Origin: Bryoerythrophyllum caledonicum
Lineage: Eukaryota > Streptophyta > Bryopsida > Pottiales > Pottiaceae
Direction of reading: 5' to 3'
Assembly (NCBI GenBank): GCA_963971425.1
Contig: OZ020518.1
Span: 5,282,263 to 5,346,262, forward strand
Length of the DNA stretch: 64,000 nt
Shown here: positions 22,210-34,445 of the stretch, piece by piece
Layout of the letters: every line of letters starts with the position of its first letter
Position numbering within the stretch: the first letter of the stretch is position 1
Translations under genes and position numbers: made by a program
The notes under the pieces: generated by a model
Told to the model about the DNA's origin: nothing
Databases searched by the model: none
Seen by the model: only the letters and a program-made list of their open reading frames with translations

Positions 22210-23324
22210 AACCACCAACTTTGGCTCTAAAATTTATCTATTGTTTTAAGTGGTCACTCTCAGACATTACCTCTTAAACTAATTATTTTCCATATCATAG
22301 TAATTTGAACACAATGGGTATCACCTAGGCATTACATGGTTATCTCCTAGGTATTACACGGGTGTCACCTTGGCATTACATGAGTATCACCTAGACAAAT
22401 CTATAAAATTCTCCCGAAACTTTGGACGTGCTCCATTCTGAATCAACTATGTACAAAATTGACCACTGCATAGGATATTAACAAGGTAATCAAGATATAA
22501 GAGGTTGTAATGACTAAGAGAGGATTTCCCTAATGGTGGTTTAGGAACAAGTGATTATGAGGGTATTGATAATATGGCAACCAAATTTCATAATTTGCAA
22601 ACAACCATTTTATCACCATGCATAATCGAGTTGATGGAGCCAATCACAGATTTTAGTGGCCATTTTAGAGGTGCATGGGACGAGTTCTAGGTCCGTAGTG
22701 TAAACTGCCCCTAAGTTTGGATGGTGTGCACCTGTTGCCCCAGTTTGGATTCCACTCGCTTGTGCAATTTATGGCCCAATAAGATCAAATTAATTTTGAT
22801 TGTGTGGAACATGTAATATCAGAGCATGCATTAATGGAGCATGCATAAATGGTACAAGCAACGGGTGATAAAATAGAACTGGGCTTCGATCCCCAGCCAA
22901 GAGTGAGAAAGATATGACTTCTCTGGCACAGCTTTTACACGGCATCGTCCAAACAATCTAGTCAAACATGGAGACTTGACAGAAATGGTTATTGTTTGCA
23001 ACTTCTTTCAAATGATGCGTGGTTATCAAATACAAGGACTAGGACAAATGAATGGATGTATTTACATGTACTATGTATATTATGGTAGTACATGTTGTTC
23101 CTGACAGCACATTTAATATTGTCCCTCTCCTTTGAAGCTTCTGTCTACCTCATTCATTCAATCGTATATTCAAACATATCCCAAATAAGTCAAGTACAGC
23201 TGAATACATGTATATGTACATGGAATACACATACATGTGCTCCATGGTTAATAACCTTGGTGCATAGCATCACGATGTATTGATCACAATTTCTCAAGAG
23301 AGCCACACATGTAAATTTGCATTA
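22210..23324. other. Gene-free stretch
   Basis: Contains an inverted copy of the GATACCCATGTAATG dispersed repeat (22265-22460). The rest shows no gene or element end that can be supported. Confidence 0.4.
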
Positions 23325-23675
23325 GGTGAACCCCTCATGACCGACAAGTTAAGCAATGTGCATATATGGAGAGAGAAAATAAAAATAAATCCTTTTCCAG
23401 CAATAGCCAATAGATTTGCAATTTGAACCCAAGCAATTTCATATGTTTCCAATAAAAATTGAATTAGTTATGAATTTTCAAAGTGTGTTGCCATGTTTAG
23501 TGGATGGTCACCAATAGGTACCCCCCATAATCAACGACCAAAAGCAAGGGGTCTTGACCATTAGCAAACCTCCATTTGGAGCTGAATGGGTGGTGATGGG
23601 ATGGAAGTGGGTTGGATATACCCAAGTTTATAGGTGTTGGTTATGGGATTTGGTCGGTTATGGGGGAGGGCTTAC
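23325..23675 (-). mobile_element. Intact 351-bp MITE, family M
   Basis: Ends GGTGAACCCC and GGGGGAGGGCTTAC; same length and content as the copy at 42823-43173 but inverted. Diagnostic internal words are GACAAGTTAAGCAATGTGCAT, CAATTTCATATG, GAATTTTCAAAGTGTGTTGCC and TGGATATACCC. It is non-coding. Confidence 0.75.
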
Positions 23676-23871
23676 TTTAGATATCTTGGATTGTACCTTG
23701 GACACTAGTGTGATATTAATGTGTCTTTCAATCTTACATTTTTGTTGCATCAGCGTGGCCAAATGAGACTCATAACCTTTAGGTACCCTCCATAACCAAC
23801 AAGTTAAGCAATGTACATATACAGAGAGAAAAATTATTAACACTTTTTTTTTCCATTAGTAGCTAATATAA

Positions 23872-25520
23872 TTAATCCCTAAATTCAACTATGACAATTT
23901 TCCACCAAAAACACTTCAGAACTATTGATTCTAGTGCAATGAGTAATATACTCACAAAATTTCATTTACACTGACTGCATGGATTGAAAGATTAAAGTGT
24001 GTGAAAATGAGAAAACAATTTTTTTCTTCCCTACATTGAGTGGACCAAGAGACTTTGACTTCACTTGGTGTCAAGTTTATGCACTACACAAGGTCTACAT
24101 TTTGTACCATCATGTTAACCCTTTAGCGCCCTGGTCATGTTTCTCCAAAACCAAGAAATGTGTTGATTTTTTCTTTGAACTAACTTTGATGGAAATAGAA
24201 TGTTTAATTTTAGTATCCAGCCTTGCAAAATTGAACTCAAACCATGACATGAACTTTGGGAAAAATTTGCACAACATCCAACAGTTGATGGATTAGATTA
24301 TAGTGTTTAAGAATACTGTATATTGTATATTGGTAATGAAAATTGTAGGCTTTGGAGGGTATACTACTTTATCCACCAATAAATTCTTGCAAGAGTATTT
24401 GTACTTTGAATAAAAGAGGCTCACATGTGCACTAGGTTGATAGCTTTGCATTGACGTATCAAATGTGAAGAAAACATTTATACATGATTATTGATGATTT
24501 TTTACTTTTGTCTACTTGATTGTATACAAAAATGTACCAAACCCGTACAAATTAAAACGGAAGTTTTGTATGCAATGAGAGAGATCAACAATCACAAAAG
24601 AATCTCTTAAAGACAAATTTCAACCAAAATTTCATACAAAAACCATTTTGCATGTGAATGATATACAACATAGTATGCAGCATGGTATTCATTGTATTTT
24701 AGTGTATTTGATGTATTTTGTGTTGCAATCCTGGCTTTACCATGAGTTCAATATCTTGAAATCATGATCTATATTTTGTAGAGTGTTCATGTGATGTGTG
24801 CCCAAATCTGAACTTCACATCTTACAACCTAATTCCTCATGGATTTCATGCAAAGTGAGTTTTAACACCTCCAGAGTCCTATTTTGGGTCTCCTGGGCAC
24901 TAAAGGGTTAACCATGGTATTAGTTCCTTGTACACCAATTTTGAAAAGTAGAGAAGGGGTGTAGCATATTCAAATCAATTCACGTTATATTTTTTTGTGA
25001 GTTCACTCAATATGTTTTAGAATGTGAATCCAAATGGTCAATAAGAAGGTATAAACCACATCTTATAGTAGAAAAATAAAAAGTAAAAAACATAAAATAT
25101 CTCTAGTTTGTATGTAGAAAAGAAAAAGTTTTTTTGTACCTTTTCCACAATGTGTGACAATGTTTGAAGTTTTTTGACTTGGATTAGCATGCTATTTTCC
25201 CACAAAAAATAATATTTTTTTTTACAGTATTGAAGGGAATGATGTTATTTTCTAGTATTGAAAATCTCACTTTCAATAGAGTGTCCTAACAAAAGTTTTT
25301 GGAGTTGCCCAATGTGTTTGCTCTTGCAATGTTTTGCTTCAAGATGGAATAACTATTGCATTGAATGTCCAATTTAGGAAAAAAGTATACTGACACAAAG
25401 CTTTTGGTAATGTCCATCTACAGTTAAAAGTTCAAATAATAATGATCTAAATTGACATCGTATGAACCTACCTAAACCTTCAAGAGTCTCACGAGGGGAC
25501 TCTTGGAAATTTAGGGGTTA
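23872..25520. mobile_element. piggyBac-like element carrying a nested element
   Basis: The element is 23876-25517: left end TCCCTAAATTC after TTAA, right end GAAATTTAGGGG before TTAC. Minus the insert it is about 850 bp, near the 890 bp of the 14102 copy. The interior matches that family. Non-coding. Confidence 0.7.
24115..24911. mobile_element. piggyBac-like MITE, CCCTTTAGCGCCC subfamily
   Basis: The element is 24119-24907 (789 bp) with TTAA on both sides; ends CCCTTTAGCGCCC and GGGCACTAAAGGG. Unoccupied copies of the host read CATGTTCAACATGATATTAG (26909), which fits insertion at a TTAA-like site. It is the inverted relative of the elements at 30357 and 52912. Confidence 0.8.
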
Positions 25521-25545
25521 CAAGTTCAATCCAAGTGATTTCATA

Positions 25546-26001
25546 TCTACCTATATAAAAGGCATCAATCTATCTGTCCGCCGCTCCCGGTCACGTGACC
25601 TTTGGATTTGCCATTTGAATCAAATATGCCTTTTGAATTGAATGTGAACTTTGAAAGAATCCTCCATATATGCCCTGTGGAGGAATCCTTTATAGTGCCA
25701 TTTTATTCAAATTTGGCTTATTGAGTTTTAAAATTGTATTATGTATCAAAAATAAAAAAAATAAAACCATAATTTCCAACATATTGAAACTACACAATAT
25801 ACTACCTCGGGTACATAAAATAAATGATAGTTATCTAAAGACAATAACACGTATATGAAATAATAATGGGTATTTAAAGTGAATAATAGTTTGTATAGTA
25901 CATAATGCATATATAATGGGAAAGTTTGATTTTTACATTTACATATGTTTATTAAACTTGGGATTGCCCCGGTCAGTTGATGACAACGGGGAATGTACTA
26001 G
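25546..26001 (+). mobile_element. Non-autonomous Helitron
   Basis: 456 bp, starting TCTACCTATATAAAAGGC and ending CTAG, inserted exactly between A and T. Intact MITE M copies (for example 23440, TTTCATATGTTTCC) show the empty site. A GC-rich CCGGTCAG..GACAACGGGG segment before the end is a degenerate form of the terminal hairpin. It carries no replication or helicase gene. Confidence 0.85.
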
Positions 26002-26598
26002 TTTTTCAATAAAATGTGAATTAGTTATGAATTTTCAAAGTGTGTTGCCAAGTGTAGCAAGTGGCGGCCAATAGGTACCTCCATAAGCACTGACCACAAG
26101 TAAAGGATCTTGACTAATAGTAAATCTCCATTTGGAGCTAAATGGATGGTAATGGGATGGAAGTAGATTGGATATATCCCAAATGCATAGGTGTCAGTTA
26201 TTGGTTTTGGTTGGTTACAAGGGATTCACCTTGATGCCAAATCAATTACTTTTGGATCAATCAATATTCTTTTTTTCACCTTGATTGGAAAAAATAATCT
26301 AATTTTTCTTGGCGGTAATATAACTATTCTATGCTAAATTTATTGGTAGGTTATGGTATAGAAATGACAATCTTTGGTTTTGTCTCACATGTCCATGCCT
26401 TATAAAAACCAATCTCCTGAGACAAAAGAAGAGTTACAAGGTCGTATTCATCACCATGAATAAAAAGTTTGTTGAAGGTAGTGCTATTACCCAACCCTCA
26501 TGGTGGCCATATAATTTCCCCACAATCTCAAGATTTGCATTGAATTTTTTCTTTGAGTTGCTTTTTATGGAAACATAACTTCTGATTTTTTTCTTAAC

Positions 26599-27345
26599 TT
26601 AACCCCTAAATTACCACGCCATTTTCAAACCAGAAACACTTCAATTTTTTTGTTTCACTGCAATGAGTAAGGAGAAAATCAAATTTTTAATTTCTAGTTC
26701 TAACCATAAGATCTCAATTAAGACTTATCAAGTAACATACTCAGAGAGTTTCTTAAACTTTGACTGCACGGATTGAAAGATTACTGTAACAGTGTTTGAA
26801 GTATAGAAAAGGGTTCATTTGCTTCCATGTGTTTAGTGGATCAAGAGACTTTGACTTTACTTGGTGTTTAATTTTCGCCCTACACAAGGTCTAAATTCAT
26901 TCCCACCATGTTCAACATGATATTAGTTCCTAGTATACCAATATTTAGAGGTTAAAAAAGGGTGTAGCATATTCAAAAAAGCTGTGCAAGGAGTGGAGAT
27001 TCAAAAATTGTCAATTCACGTTATATTTTTTTGTGGACTTAGTATGTTTTAGAATGAGAATCCGAATGGCGAATGAAAAGGTTTACCCCACATAATTCGG
27101 TGGGGAAAGTAAAAAGTGAAAAAATATGAAGATCTCAAAGTATTATGTGGAAAGGAAGAAGATTTTTTGGTAACTTGCCCGACAATGTCCGACAATGCGT
27201 GATAATGTTTGGCTTGGATTAATATGCCATTTTTCACTAAAGACAAGAGTTTTTTTTTGACAATATGAAAGAATATAATATTATTTGCTAGAATTGAAAA
27301 TCTCACATTGAGTTGAGTGTCCTAGCAAAAGTTTTTGAAGCTGCC
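26599..27345 (+). mobile_element. piggyBac-like element, right end lost
   Basis: Starts CCCCTAAATTACC after TTAA (26603) and follows the family interior (TTTGACTGCACGGATTG, CTAAATTCATTCCCACC, GGAAAGTAAAAAGTGAAAA). Homology stops near 27340, where an AT-rich inverted repeat begins (CAATTTTCAAAAATTTCAAAATTG region). Confidence 0.65.
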
Positions 27346-27495
27346 TAAAATTGAGATATTTTGAATTATTATATATTATTATATTTTGCAGTATCTCAAT
27401 TTTCAAAAATTTCAAAATTGAGATACTACAAAATATAATAATATATATATTTTCATAATTTAAGTGTATATAATCATTCATAATATAATTATATA

Positions 27496-27781
27496 TCTCT
27501 TATTATAAAAGAATACATGATGAAGAAATCCGTCTGATGGATGAACACGTAAATGAAAACGGTCCATCAAATGAATGAACGCTACAAAACAGATCCACAA
27601 TTTCTTTGCATGTGCCCTTTCAAGGAATCCTTTGAATGTACCTTTTAGAGGAATCCTTTGAATGTGTCCTTTCATTAGGATTTGGATTTGATCAAATCCA
27701 AAATTTAAAGTTTTTATCTACATACATTTGTTTAACTCAAGATTGCCCATGGCCCGTCGGTTAGGACGGGGGTTCCACTAG
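27496..27781 (+). mobile_element. Non-autonomous Helitron
   Basis: 286 bp, from TCTCTTATTATAAAAG (after A) to CTAG (before T). Just inside the 3' end is the hairpin CCCGTCGGTTAGGACGGGGG. Internal GGAATCCTTTGAATGT words repeat and are shared with neighbours. Confidence 0.75.
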
Positions 27782-27783
27782 TA

Positions 27784-28065
27784 TCTCTACATATAATAGG
27801 CGACAGTCTGTCTATCAGCCGCTCCTGGTCATGTGACTTCTCTTTCTTGATTTTGACCTCTTGATGTGAAGGGTGAGGCATGGTGATGCACTCTTCTTGA
27901 CTCTTGATATTAGGTAGTAACCTAATGACTCTTGATTTTGACCTCTCGATGTGAAGGGTTTTCTCCTCCTTTATTAGGCAAGTGATACTTATGTGCACAA
28001 AGGGTCTTTGAATTTAACACACCACCCTCCGCTCTCCCCGTCGGGACGACGGGTACCAACCCTAG
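27784..28065 (+). mobile_element. Non-autonomous Helitron, directly downstream
   Basis: 282 bp, from TCTCTACATATAATAGG to CTAG, flanked by A and T. The 3' hairpin is CCCGTCGGGACGACGGG. It begins two bases after the end of the previous Helitron, in the same orientation. Confidence 0.75.
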
Positions 28066-28625
28066 TTTATTCATAATGTCCATTGGTTCTTGGCACATTT
28101 CTGGATGACAAAGCCTTTTGGGGGAATTACTTTATTCTTTGGATGTGCCCTTTGAAAGAATCCTCCATATGTATCCTTTGGAGGAATCCTTTGAATGTAC
28201 CCTTTCATTAGAATTTGGATATGATATAAAAATGGTTAAGTTTTAAAATACTATTCTACACCAAACATTAAAAAGGTGCTTCACATACAATTCAAAAATA
28301 GTAATCTCTAAATATATAATTTATTTGGATGAAACTACGGGGTGTATGAAGTAAGTATGAAGTATCCAAAGTAAATAATCGATATATAGTAAATAATAAA
28401 TACACCCACTATGCTTCTCTACAATCTGTATGCATCATATGGATTATATATGGCACCAGATTAATTGTACGTTGGTACCACAGATTCCTTTGATTACGGA
28501 GAGCATTGAGCTTCTTTTCGTAATACACTATAGGTAGTTCTTAATCCAAAGATTAAAGTTTTCATTTACGTACATTTGTTAATTCAAGATTGCCCTTGGC
28601 CCGTCGGTTACGACGGAGGCTCTAG
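28066..28625 (+). mobile_element. Helitron 3' part, 5' end not found
   Basis: Ends GGCCCGTCGGTTACGACGGAGGCTCTAG, matching the hairpin and CTAG end of the neighbours, and carries the shared CCTTTGAAAGAATCCTCCATATG words. Its 5' end is not recognisable and may have been displaced by the insertion just upstream. Confidence 0.6.
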
Positions 28626-29433
28626 TAATATATAATAGAAAACAATTTGTCATGTGTCTATCCAGAACATCTACCGGTTCTACGTTGAAGAGTTTCCATA
28701 TGACTATTTCAGGGTGACATCCTCCAGAATAAATCCTTTTGGAGGAATGACTTTGTCTTTTGAACATTGTGCCTTATAAATGAAATGTGCCATTTGAAAG
28801 AGTCATTTAAATTTGCCCTTTCATTAAAATTTGAATAGCCATTTCATTAAAATTTAATTAGGTGATGCCCAAATGAATTTTTTTGGACAAAAAAATTAAT
28901 TATTTTGATGACACTATCGGGTGTACTACCCCAAATACATATAGAGTAAATAGCGAGTGTTTATAGTATATGACGGGTATATAATCACCTTCCTCCTATT
29001 TCAAAAATTGGTTTTTTTGATCACACACCAAGATTTTACGAGAAAAAGGGAAGAAGGTGCACAAAAAGAAAGAGTAGTAGCTTCACTACCACTACTTTGC
29101 TTTGTGATGTGTCCCTGCTTATGTTGATTTGGGCATTTTCATTGACGTCAACGTTGAGTTCTTAGTTGTTCTTAAAAAACTTTATAATAACTTTCTAAAT
29201 ATGCAACTAAATAATTAATTCAAAAGTAAAGTTACATTCTACAAAGATGATGTTTTGGGTGAAATATTATCACTTTGCAAATGAAGAATGAGTCTCAACA
29301 AAATGAGGCACATTGTACACAAAAATAAGGCAAAAAAGAAGTGACCAACTTCCTTTTTAAATTAAGTTCTCCAATGATTCTCCAATTCTTCAATTCTCCC
29401 TTGGCCCGTCGGTTACGACAGGGGTTCCACTTG
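28626..29433 (+). mobile_element. Degenerate Helitron
   Basis: Starts near ATATATAATAGAAAAC and ends GGCCCGTCGGTTACGACAGG, then a decayed CACTTGT in place of CACTAGT. Interior words (AATCCTTTTGGAGGAATGACTTTG) match the neighbouring Helitrons. Fifth member of the head-to-tail cluster. Confidence 0.55.
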
Positions 29434-29530
29434 TAATATATTTGATTTCATAATATAAAAATATATATATATTTATATTGATTCATAATATATTTATATA
29501 TATATTTCATAGATAAATCTTGAAAAACCT

Positions 29531-29690
29531 TATAGTGTTCATTCTCAAGAGGGGAAAGTAGTTCCGTTGTACTAATCCTTTGTCTAGTGGTCATCAACTA
29601 CAAAGTGCCGGAACAAACAACACTCTATTCATGTCGGCCTCCATTAGAGACTCGAGTTGTTCTTGGTCTTCTTCTTTGACTTGGTGTGTA
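29531..29690 (+). mobile_element. LINE 3' tail copy
   Basis: Reads TAGTGTTCATTCTCAAGAGGGG, AGTAGTTCCGTTGTACTA, then CATGTCGGCCTC..GAGACTCGAG and a TTCTTCTT tail. Same order as the tail of LINE copy A but on the plus strand. The hairpin stem GCCTC/GAGAC is kept with a different loop. Confidence 0.6.
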
Positions 29691-30352
29691 AATATTCATT
29701 GTATTTGAGTGTATTTGGTATATTTGGCAATGAATATGGAGGTATTCCAAGAGTTCTATAATATCAAATCATATTCTAGTCTTTGTAAAGTGTGTGTACA
29801 GTACAATGAATGTGCAAATCTGAACTTTGAAGCCCACAATCTAGTTCTACATAGATCTTGTTGAAAATTGAGATTTAACACCTCCACAAACCAAAAAGTG
29901 GTCACATGGTCTCAAAAGGTTAAGTCATGAGACAAACAATATATTTCATTGCCTCTGCCAAAGTTTTGTGTTTAATTGATTTTCCGTAGAACATAAAAAT
30001 GTAATTAGTCCCTCTTGGTCATGGATGTGCTTAACAACACGGGTCAAAGCATTATCACATTTGAAGAGGAATAGGTCAAACTTGACCCTTTAACGCCTAT
30101 TAGGCCTTGGTAGGATCGGTTTTGGTGTTTTTTGCTCTTGTAACACTTTCCATAATTGGCCATTGTCTCTTGTGTACTTTGAACAAACTGGGAGCTCCCC
30201 GTTGACTTTCCAACATGTCTCTCCAATCTCCAATCCATGTAGACATTTCTGTGAAGTGGGGCCATCATAATATGTAGCTACTGTGTAAATGATGTTTTGC
30301 TTAATCTATTACGCTCATAAACTCTCCCTAGCTCTCATGGTCCACTTAGGCG
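29691..30352. other. Gene-free stretch with piggyBac-like fragments
   Basis: Contains partial matches to the CCCTTTACCGCCC subfamily (TGTATTTGGTATATTTGGC region) and unpaired ends such as ACCCTTTAACGCC at 30076. No gene is supported. Confidence 0.4.
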
Positions 30353-31163
30353 TCAACCCTTTACCGCCCAAGAAGCTCAAAATGGGACTCCAGAGGTGCT
30401 AAAACTCAATTTGCATGAAATCCATTAGGAATACCAGGTTCAGATTTGCTTTGGGATACTAGGTTCAGATTTGCCCACACATTACATGAACACTTTTCAA
30501 CAATCAGATCATGATTTTGGATTAATGGAGTTCTTGGAAAAGCTAGGAATACAACACAAAATACATCAAATGCACTAAAATATAGTGAATACAGTGGATA
30601 CCATGCCACATACTATGTTGTATTTCACACACATGCACATTGACTTTGGTCTTAAATTTTGATTGAACTTCGTCTTTAAATCATTCTTCATTGTTGATCT
30701 CTCTCTTCACATACGAAACTTCCGCTTTGATTGGTATAAGGTTGAAACATTTTTGTATTCAATCAAGTAGAAAAAAACAAAAAAAATCACCAATAATTGT
30801 GTATAAATATTCTCTTCACATATGATATGTCAATGCAAAGCTATCAACCTAGTGCACATGTGAACCGCTCTAATCCAAAGTAAAAAAATTCTTGTACAAA
30901 TCTATTGATGGTTAAAGTAGTACACCTTCCAAAATCCACTTTTTTCACTACTAATATACAATAACTTTAAACACTATAATCTATTCCATCAACCATTGGA
31001 TGTTGTGCAAAATTTCCCCAAAGTTTCAAGTCATGGGTTAAGTTCAATTTTGTAAAGTTAGATAGTAATATTAGGCATTGTATTTCATCAAATCTGGTGC
31101 AAAGAAAAAAATCAGCAGAAATCTTGGTTTCCCCAGAAACATACGTGGGCGGTAAAGGGTTAA
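30353..31163. mobile_element. piggyBac-like MITE, CCCTTTACCGCCC subfamily
   Basis: The element is 30357-31159 (803 bp), ends CCCTTTACCGCCC and GGGCGGTAAAGGG, flanked by TCAA and TTAA. It is nearly collinear with 52912-53829 and provides the empty site for the LINE tail inserted there (GTTGTATTTCACACACATGC at 30619). Non-coding. Confidence 0.8.
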
Positions 31164-31444
31164 AAAGCTTAAAAGGGGATTTAGCGTTAGAGTTTTGTAG
31201 TCAATACTCAAGTGTGGGGTCAATGAATTGGTCATGGAATAGGAACATTCTGCCAACTGAATTTGCACAAGACATGGGTGATGTCAGTGAGTATCCTATG
31301 TTTCATATATTCAACCAGCTCCTCATATTGCCCCATTTTATGATTTGTTAATTACTCTCATATCTCGATTTGAGATTTTAGCATACGTATCATCTTCAAT
31401 CATTCATACGATAATCGACATATTTATTGATATAAAGAGACTTA

Positions 31445-31672
31445 TCAACCCCTCAAGGATCAAGGCATTTTAGAGGAATCTCTACTCCATTTGATTAAAA
31501 ACTACCAAGAGGAACTTTCTGAGAATGTAACCTCAGGATCTTCTTCGAAACTTGTATGAGATTTACCTAGATAAAGTTTTTTGGTGAGTTTTGACCGTAC
31601 ATATTGAAAGATAATTGCAATCAAAGTGAAAAAATTGTCTCCCAAGGAAGCACTTGGTCCTTTAAGGGTTAA
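31445..31672. mobile_element. Short piggyBac-like MITE
   Basis: The element is 31449-31668 (220 bp): CCCCTCAAGGATC at the left, GGTCCTTTAAGGG at the right, with TCAA and TTAA flanks. Same short subfamily as 35197-35413. Confidence 0.7.
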
Positions 31673-31905
31673 CTAATACTAAATGATTTGTTCACGTAAT
31701 ATTTTATGCTTGAAAGGATATTGTATGTAACTATTGTAGGGTTGTTGTCAACTTAAACACACAAGGCCCTTCAATTGCCCGTAATGGATACTATGTCTCT
31801 CTAATTTTTTTCAGACATAATGTGTATTCCTCAAAGTTTTATGATTATTCTTCAAATATGCTCAAAGAATTATTATCCCTAATGCACATTCAACTTATTA
31901 GTCGG

Positions 31906-31975
31906 ACATGCAAATGTTTGCATGTTTGTCATGACATGCAAATGTTTGCATGTTTGTCATGACATGCAAATGTAC
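31906..31975 (+). repeat. 30-bp tandem repeat with internal palindrome
   Basis: Two and a half units of about 30 bp contain CATGCAAATGTTTGCATG, itself an inverted repeat, separated by TTTGTCATGA. Confidence 0.85.
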
Positions 31976-32604
31976 ATATATAAAATGGATTACAATTTTT
32001 GTTTCATCTAAATTAAATAGTTTTTTTAAAATCGTTTAGAAAATATGTAAATAATGTTCTCAGTTTTTTTTTTTTTGCTGTTAAATTAAAATTACGAAGA
32101 TTTAGGCCTATGAGTTCTGCACATAGCGCTTTTGGTCTCATGTCATAGAACTTTGTCTGCAATGTACAAGTGCTCCATTTTCAAAAACTGCTGCACCAGG
32201 CGGGAAATTTGGCTAGATCATGATTTAGGAAATGATGAGTGCAGGGCGAGCGCCAGAATAGTGTCATCTGCTGTGCTCCCAAACTCAGGCTCTATGTGCA
32301 TAATTTCAAATCCATGTCGTACTTGTGAGATTAGATCGAAGATGCCAGGTCAAATTACAAGACTCATCATTCAGTTACAGGACTGCTGAGAAATTTTGCT
32401 GTATGTTTGACTCTAAATATGATAGAATATTGTCCATCCCATGAAGCCAAGACCTAGGAGATATCCGGAAGATATTTGGAATATACTTGTTGTTGGATTA
32501 TACATGGGCTACTGAGGGCCTTACCACACAGGAGGAGGAGGAAGTTTCACAACTTCCTCCAACATAGCACTAGTGGCACGGAAAATATTCTTTTCCTCCA
32601 ACAT
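31976..32604. other. Gene-free stretch
   Basis: Short ORFs at 32132-32389 and 32476-32688 are not recognised and have no supporting features. A poly-T run is at 32067. Confidence 0.4.
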
Positions 32605-33162
32605 GGCACTACACTAAAATTTATGTTTAGTGTAGTATACACTAAATGCGAACTCATACACCAATTGCGAACGAGGCATTTAGTGTAGTGACATAACCGT
32701 ACACTAAATGCCAACTATTACACTATTTGTCAATTTTAGTAAAGACTTCAACATAATTTTTTTCACTTGTGCTCATTTAGTGTATCAATAGTAGATGTAT
32801 AAAAAAAGGTCCAGCAGTTGAGGGCTGTCAGAGTATCTTATCAACAACTTTCAATTGGCCACAACTCATTCAATATTAATCCAAATTGGGCACATGAGGT
32901 GTTTTTTGGCATCTACAAAAAATTTAGATGCTAAAAAACACCTCATTTGCCTAATTTGGACAAGTTTTGAATGAGTTATGGCCATTTGAAAGTTGCAAAT
33001 GAAGAGAAGCATGGAATGATTGGGGGTTGATTGGGGTTTGAGTGAAGGTTACATTTATGACATTGGCAGCTAACACCAATTGTCAACTTCTTTACAAATA
33101 GTGTACTAGGGTAAGTACACTATTCGTACCACTACACTAAACATAAATTTTAGTGTAGTGCC
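32605..33162. mobile_element. TIR element with GGCACTACACTAAA ends (CACTA-like)
   Basis: Perfect terminal inverted repeat of about 32 bp beginning GGCACTACACTAAAATTTAT. CACTAC at the ends resembles the CACTA superfamily, but no 3-bp target duplication was found. Inside, 32835-32990 forms a second hairpin around AGGTGTTTTTTGGCATC and its complement. Confidence 0.7.
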
Positions 33163-33950
33163 TGTGGACTTTCAGGCACTAGTGCCTGATAGTTTTCAAC
33201 GGCAATTATTGTGCCAAGTCATTGCCATGTAGATTCCAAAGCAACATCCAATGCAAATTCCAAAGCTACAAAGTTGCTCCATGTCATTCTTGCCACTCCC
33301 CCTACTTCCTCTCATGTGGCAACCACTTGCTAATTTGAACCTATGTGAGTCATCCAACTCACTGCCTTTCCTCTCGTGTGGTTTGGCCCTCAGTAGTGCG
33401 AGTCCCTGTTCCGGCACAATCCTTGTCTTGCCACATCATTGGGGCTGCCAACATTTTCAGTATCGGAAGTGGACTACACTTGCTTACAGTAAATAAGGTA
33501 GAACAAACTAAGACTCAATACCTCAACTTCTACACCCTTCCTAGATTCAGGGGAGAAAATTTAAGTGGTGGTTACATCACTTAAATTTTTTATCTTATAA
33601 TTTTATTTAAGTGGTTGGGACATTACTAATAACTTTATTGGTCAATGTATGTTGTGTAAAGGCAAACTATATTTTTGTTCTTTAAATTTAGGAAGGATAT
33701 AGTAGTGGGCATTATCAAGCCACTTGTTGTTTTTGGGTTGCTCTACCTTCAAGTTGATCAAACCTAAAAAATAAAGCATCTTAGCGTATTTTGGTAGTGC
33801 TAAATTTGATAAAAGAAACGTGACCTTGTTTGTAAGATTGTTTTTATGTGGATACCAACATTTGCAACTTGGAATTTGTGTTTCTCAATTTTATTCAAAA
33901 AATTGAAATGCTAGGTAACTCCAAATCCACGTCCAAAACCTAGTTATATA
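33163..33950. other. Gene-free stretch
   Basis: Overlapping short ORFs near 33200-33580 are not recognised. A small palindrome AGGCACTAGTGCCT is at about 33174. Confidence 0.4.
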
Positions 33951-34282
33951 AGGCAACCCCCATGGTAACCAACCAAAATCCATATAAATCGACACCTGTA
34001 AAAGTGGGGCATATCAAACCTAATTCCATCCCATCAACTCCCAATGGAGGTCCATAATCCCTTACATCTAGTCAGGGCTTGTGGGGGATACCTATTGACA
34101 ACCACCCGTTAGTAAACATGGCAACACACTCTGAGTATTCTTAAGTAGGTCACATTTCATCGGAAAATCATGAAATCAAGTGAGCTGAAATTATAATTCT
34201 ATTGGCTAAATAAATGCAATATAATTTGTTCTCTCCATATATGCACCATACATGCACATTGCTTGACTTGTCAGTCATGGAG
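33951..34282 (+). mobile_element. Diverged MITE M copy
   Basis: Shares GTAACCAACCAAAATCCATA, AAAGTGGGGCATATC, CAATGGAGGTCC and CTCTCCATATATGCAC in the order of family M. The ends are decayed. Confidence 0.65.
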
Positions 34283-34349
34283 AGGTTTACTTTATGTCCA
34301 AACCTTGTGATTTCAAGTGAACGTGCTCATGAGCAAATCCAAGACCACC

Positions 34350-34445
34350 AAATATATATCTATATATATATATATATATATATAGATATATATATATATA
34401 TATATACTCTATATATATATAGAGTATATATATATATACTCTATA
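34350..34445. repeat. TA microsatellite with GAGTATA/TATACTC palindromes
   Basis: An (AT)n tract broken by CTCT/AGAG steps so that several segments are self-complementary. ORFs through it encode Ile/Tyr repeats on both strands and are not genes. Confidence 0.9.

Larger units (their letters stand above)
23770..26230 (-). mobile_element. Second MITE M copy, split by three transposons
   Basis: The M sequence is seen as 23770-23875, 25518-25545 and 26002-26230. It is interrupted by a piggyBac-like element (23876-25517), which itself holds another one (24119-24907), and by a Helitron (25546-26001). The order of events is therefore M first, then the piggyBac-like element and the Helitron in unknown order, with the inner piggyBac-like insertion after its host. 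Confidence 0.7.
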
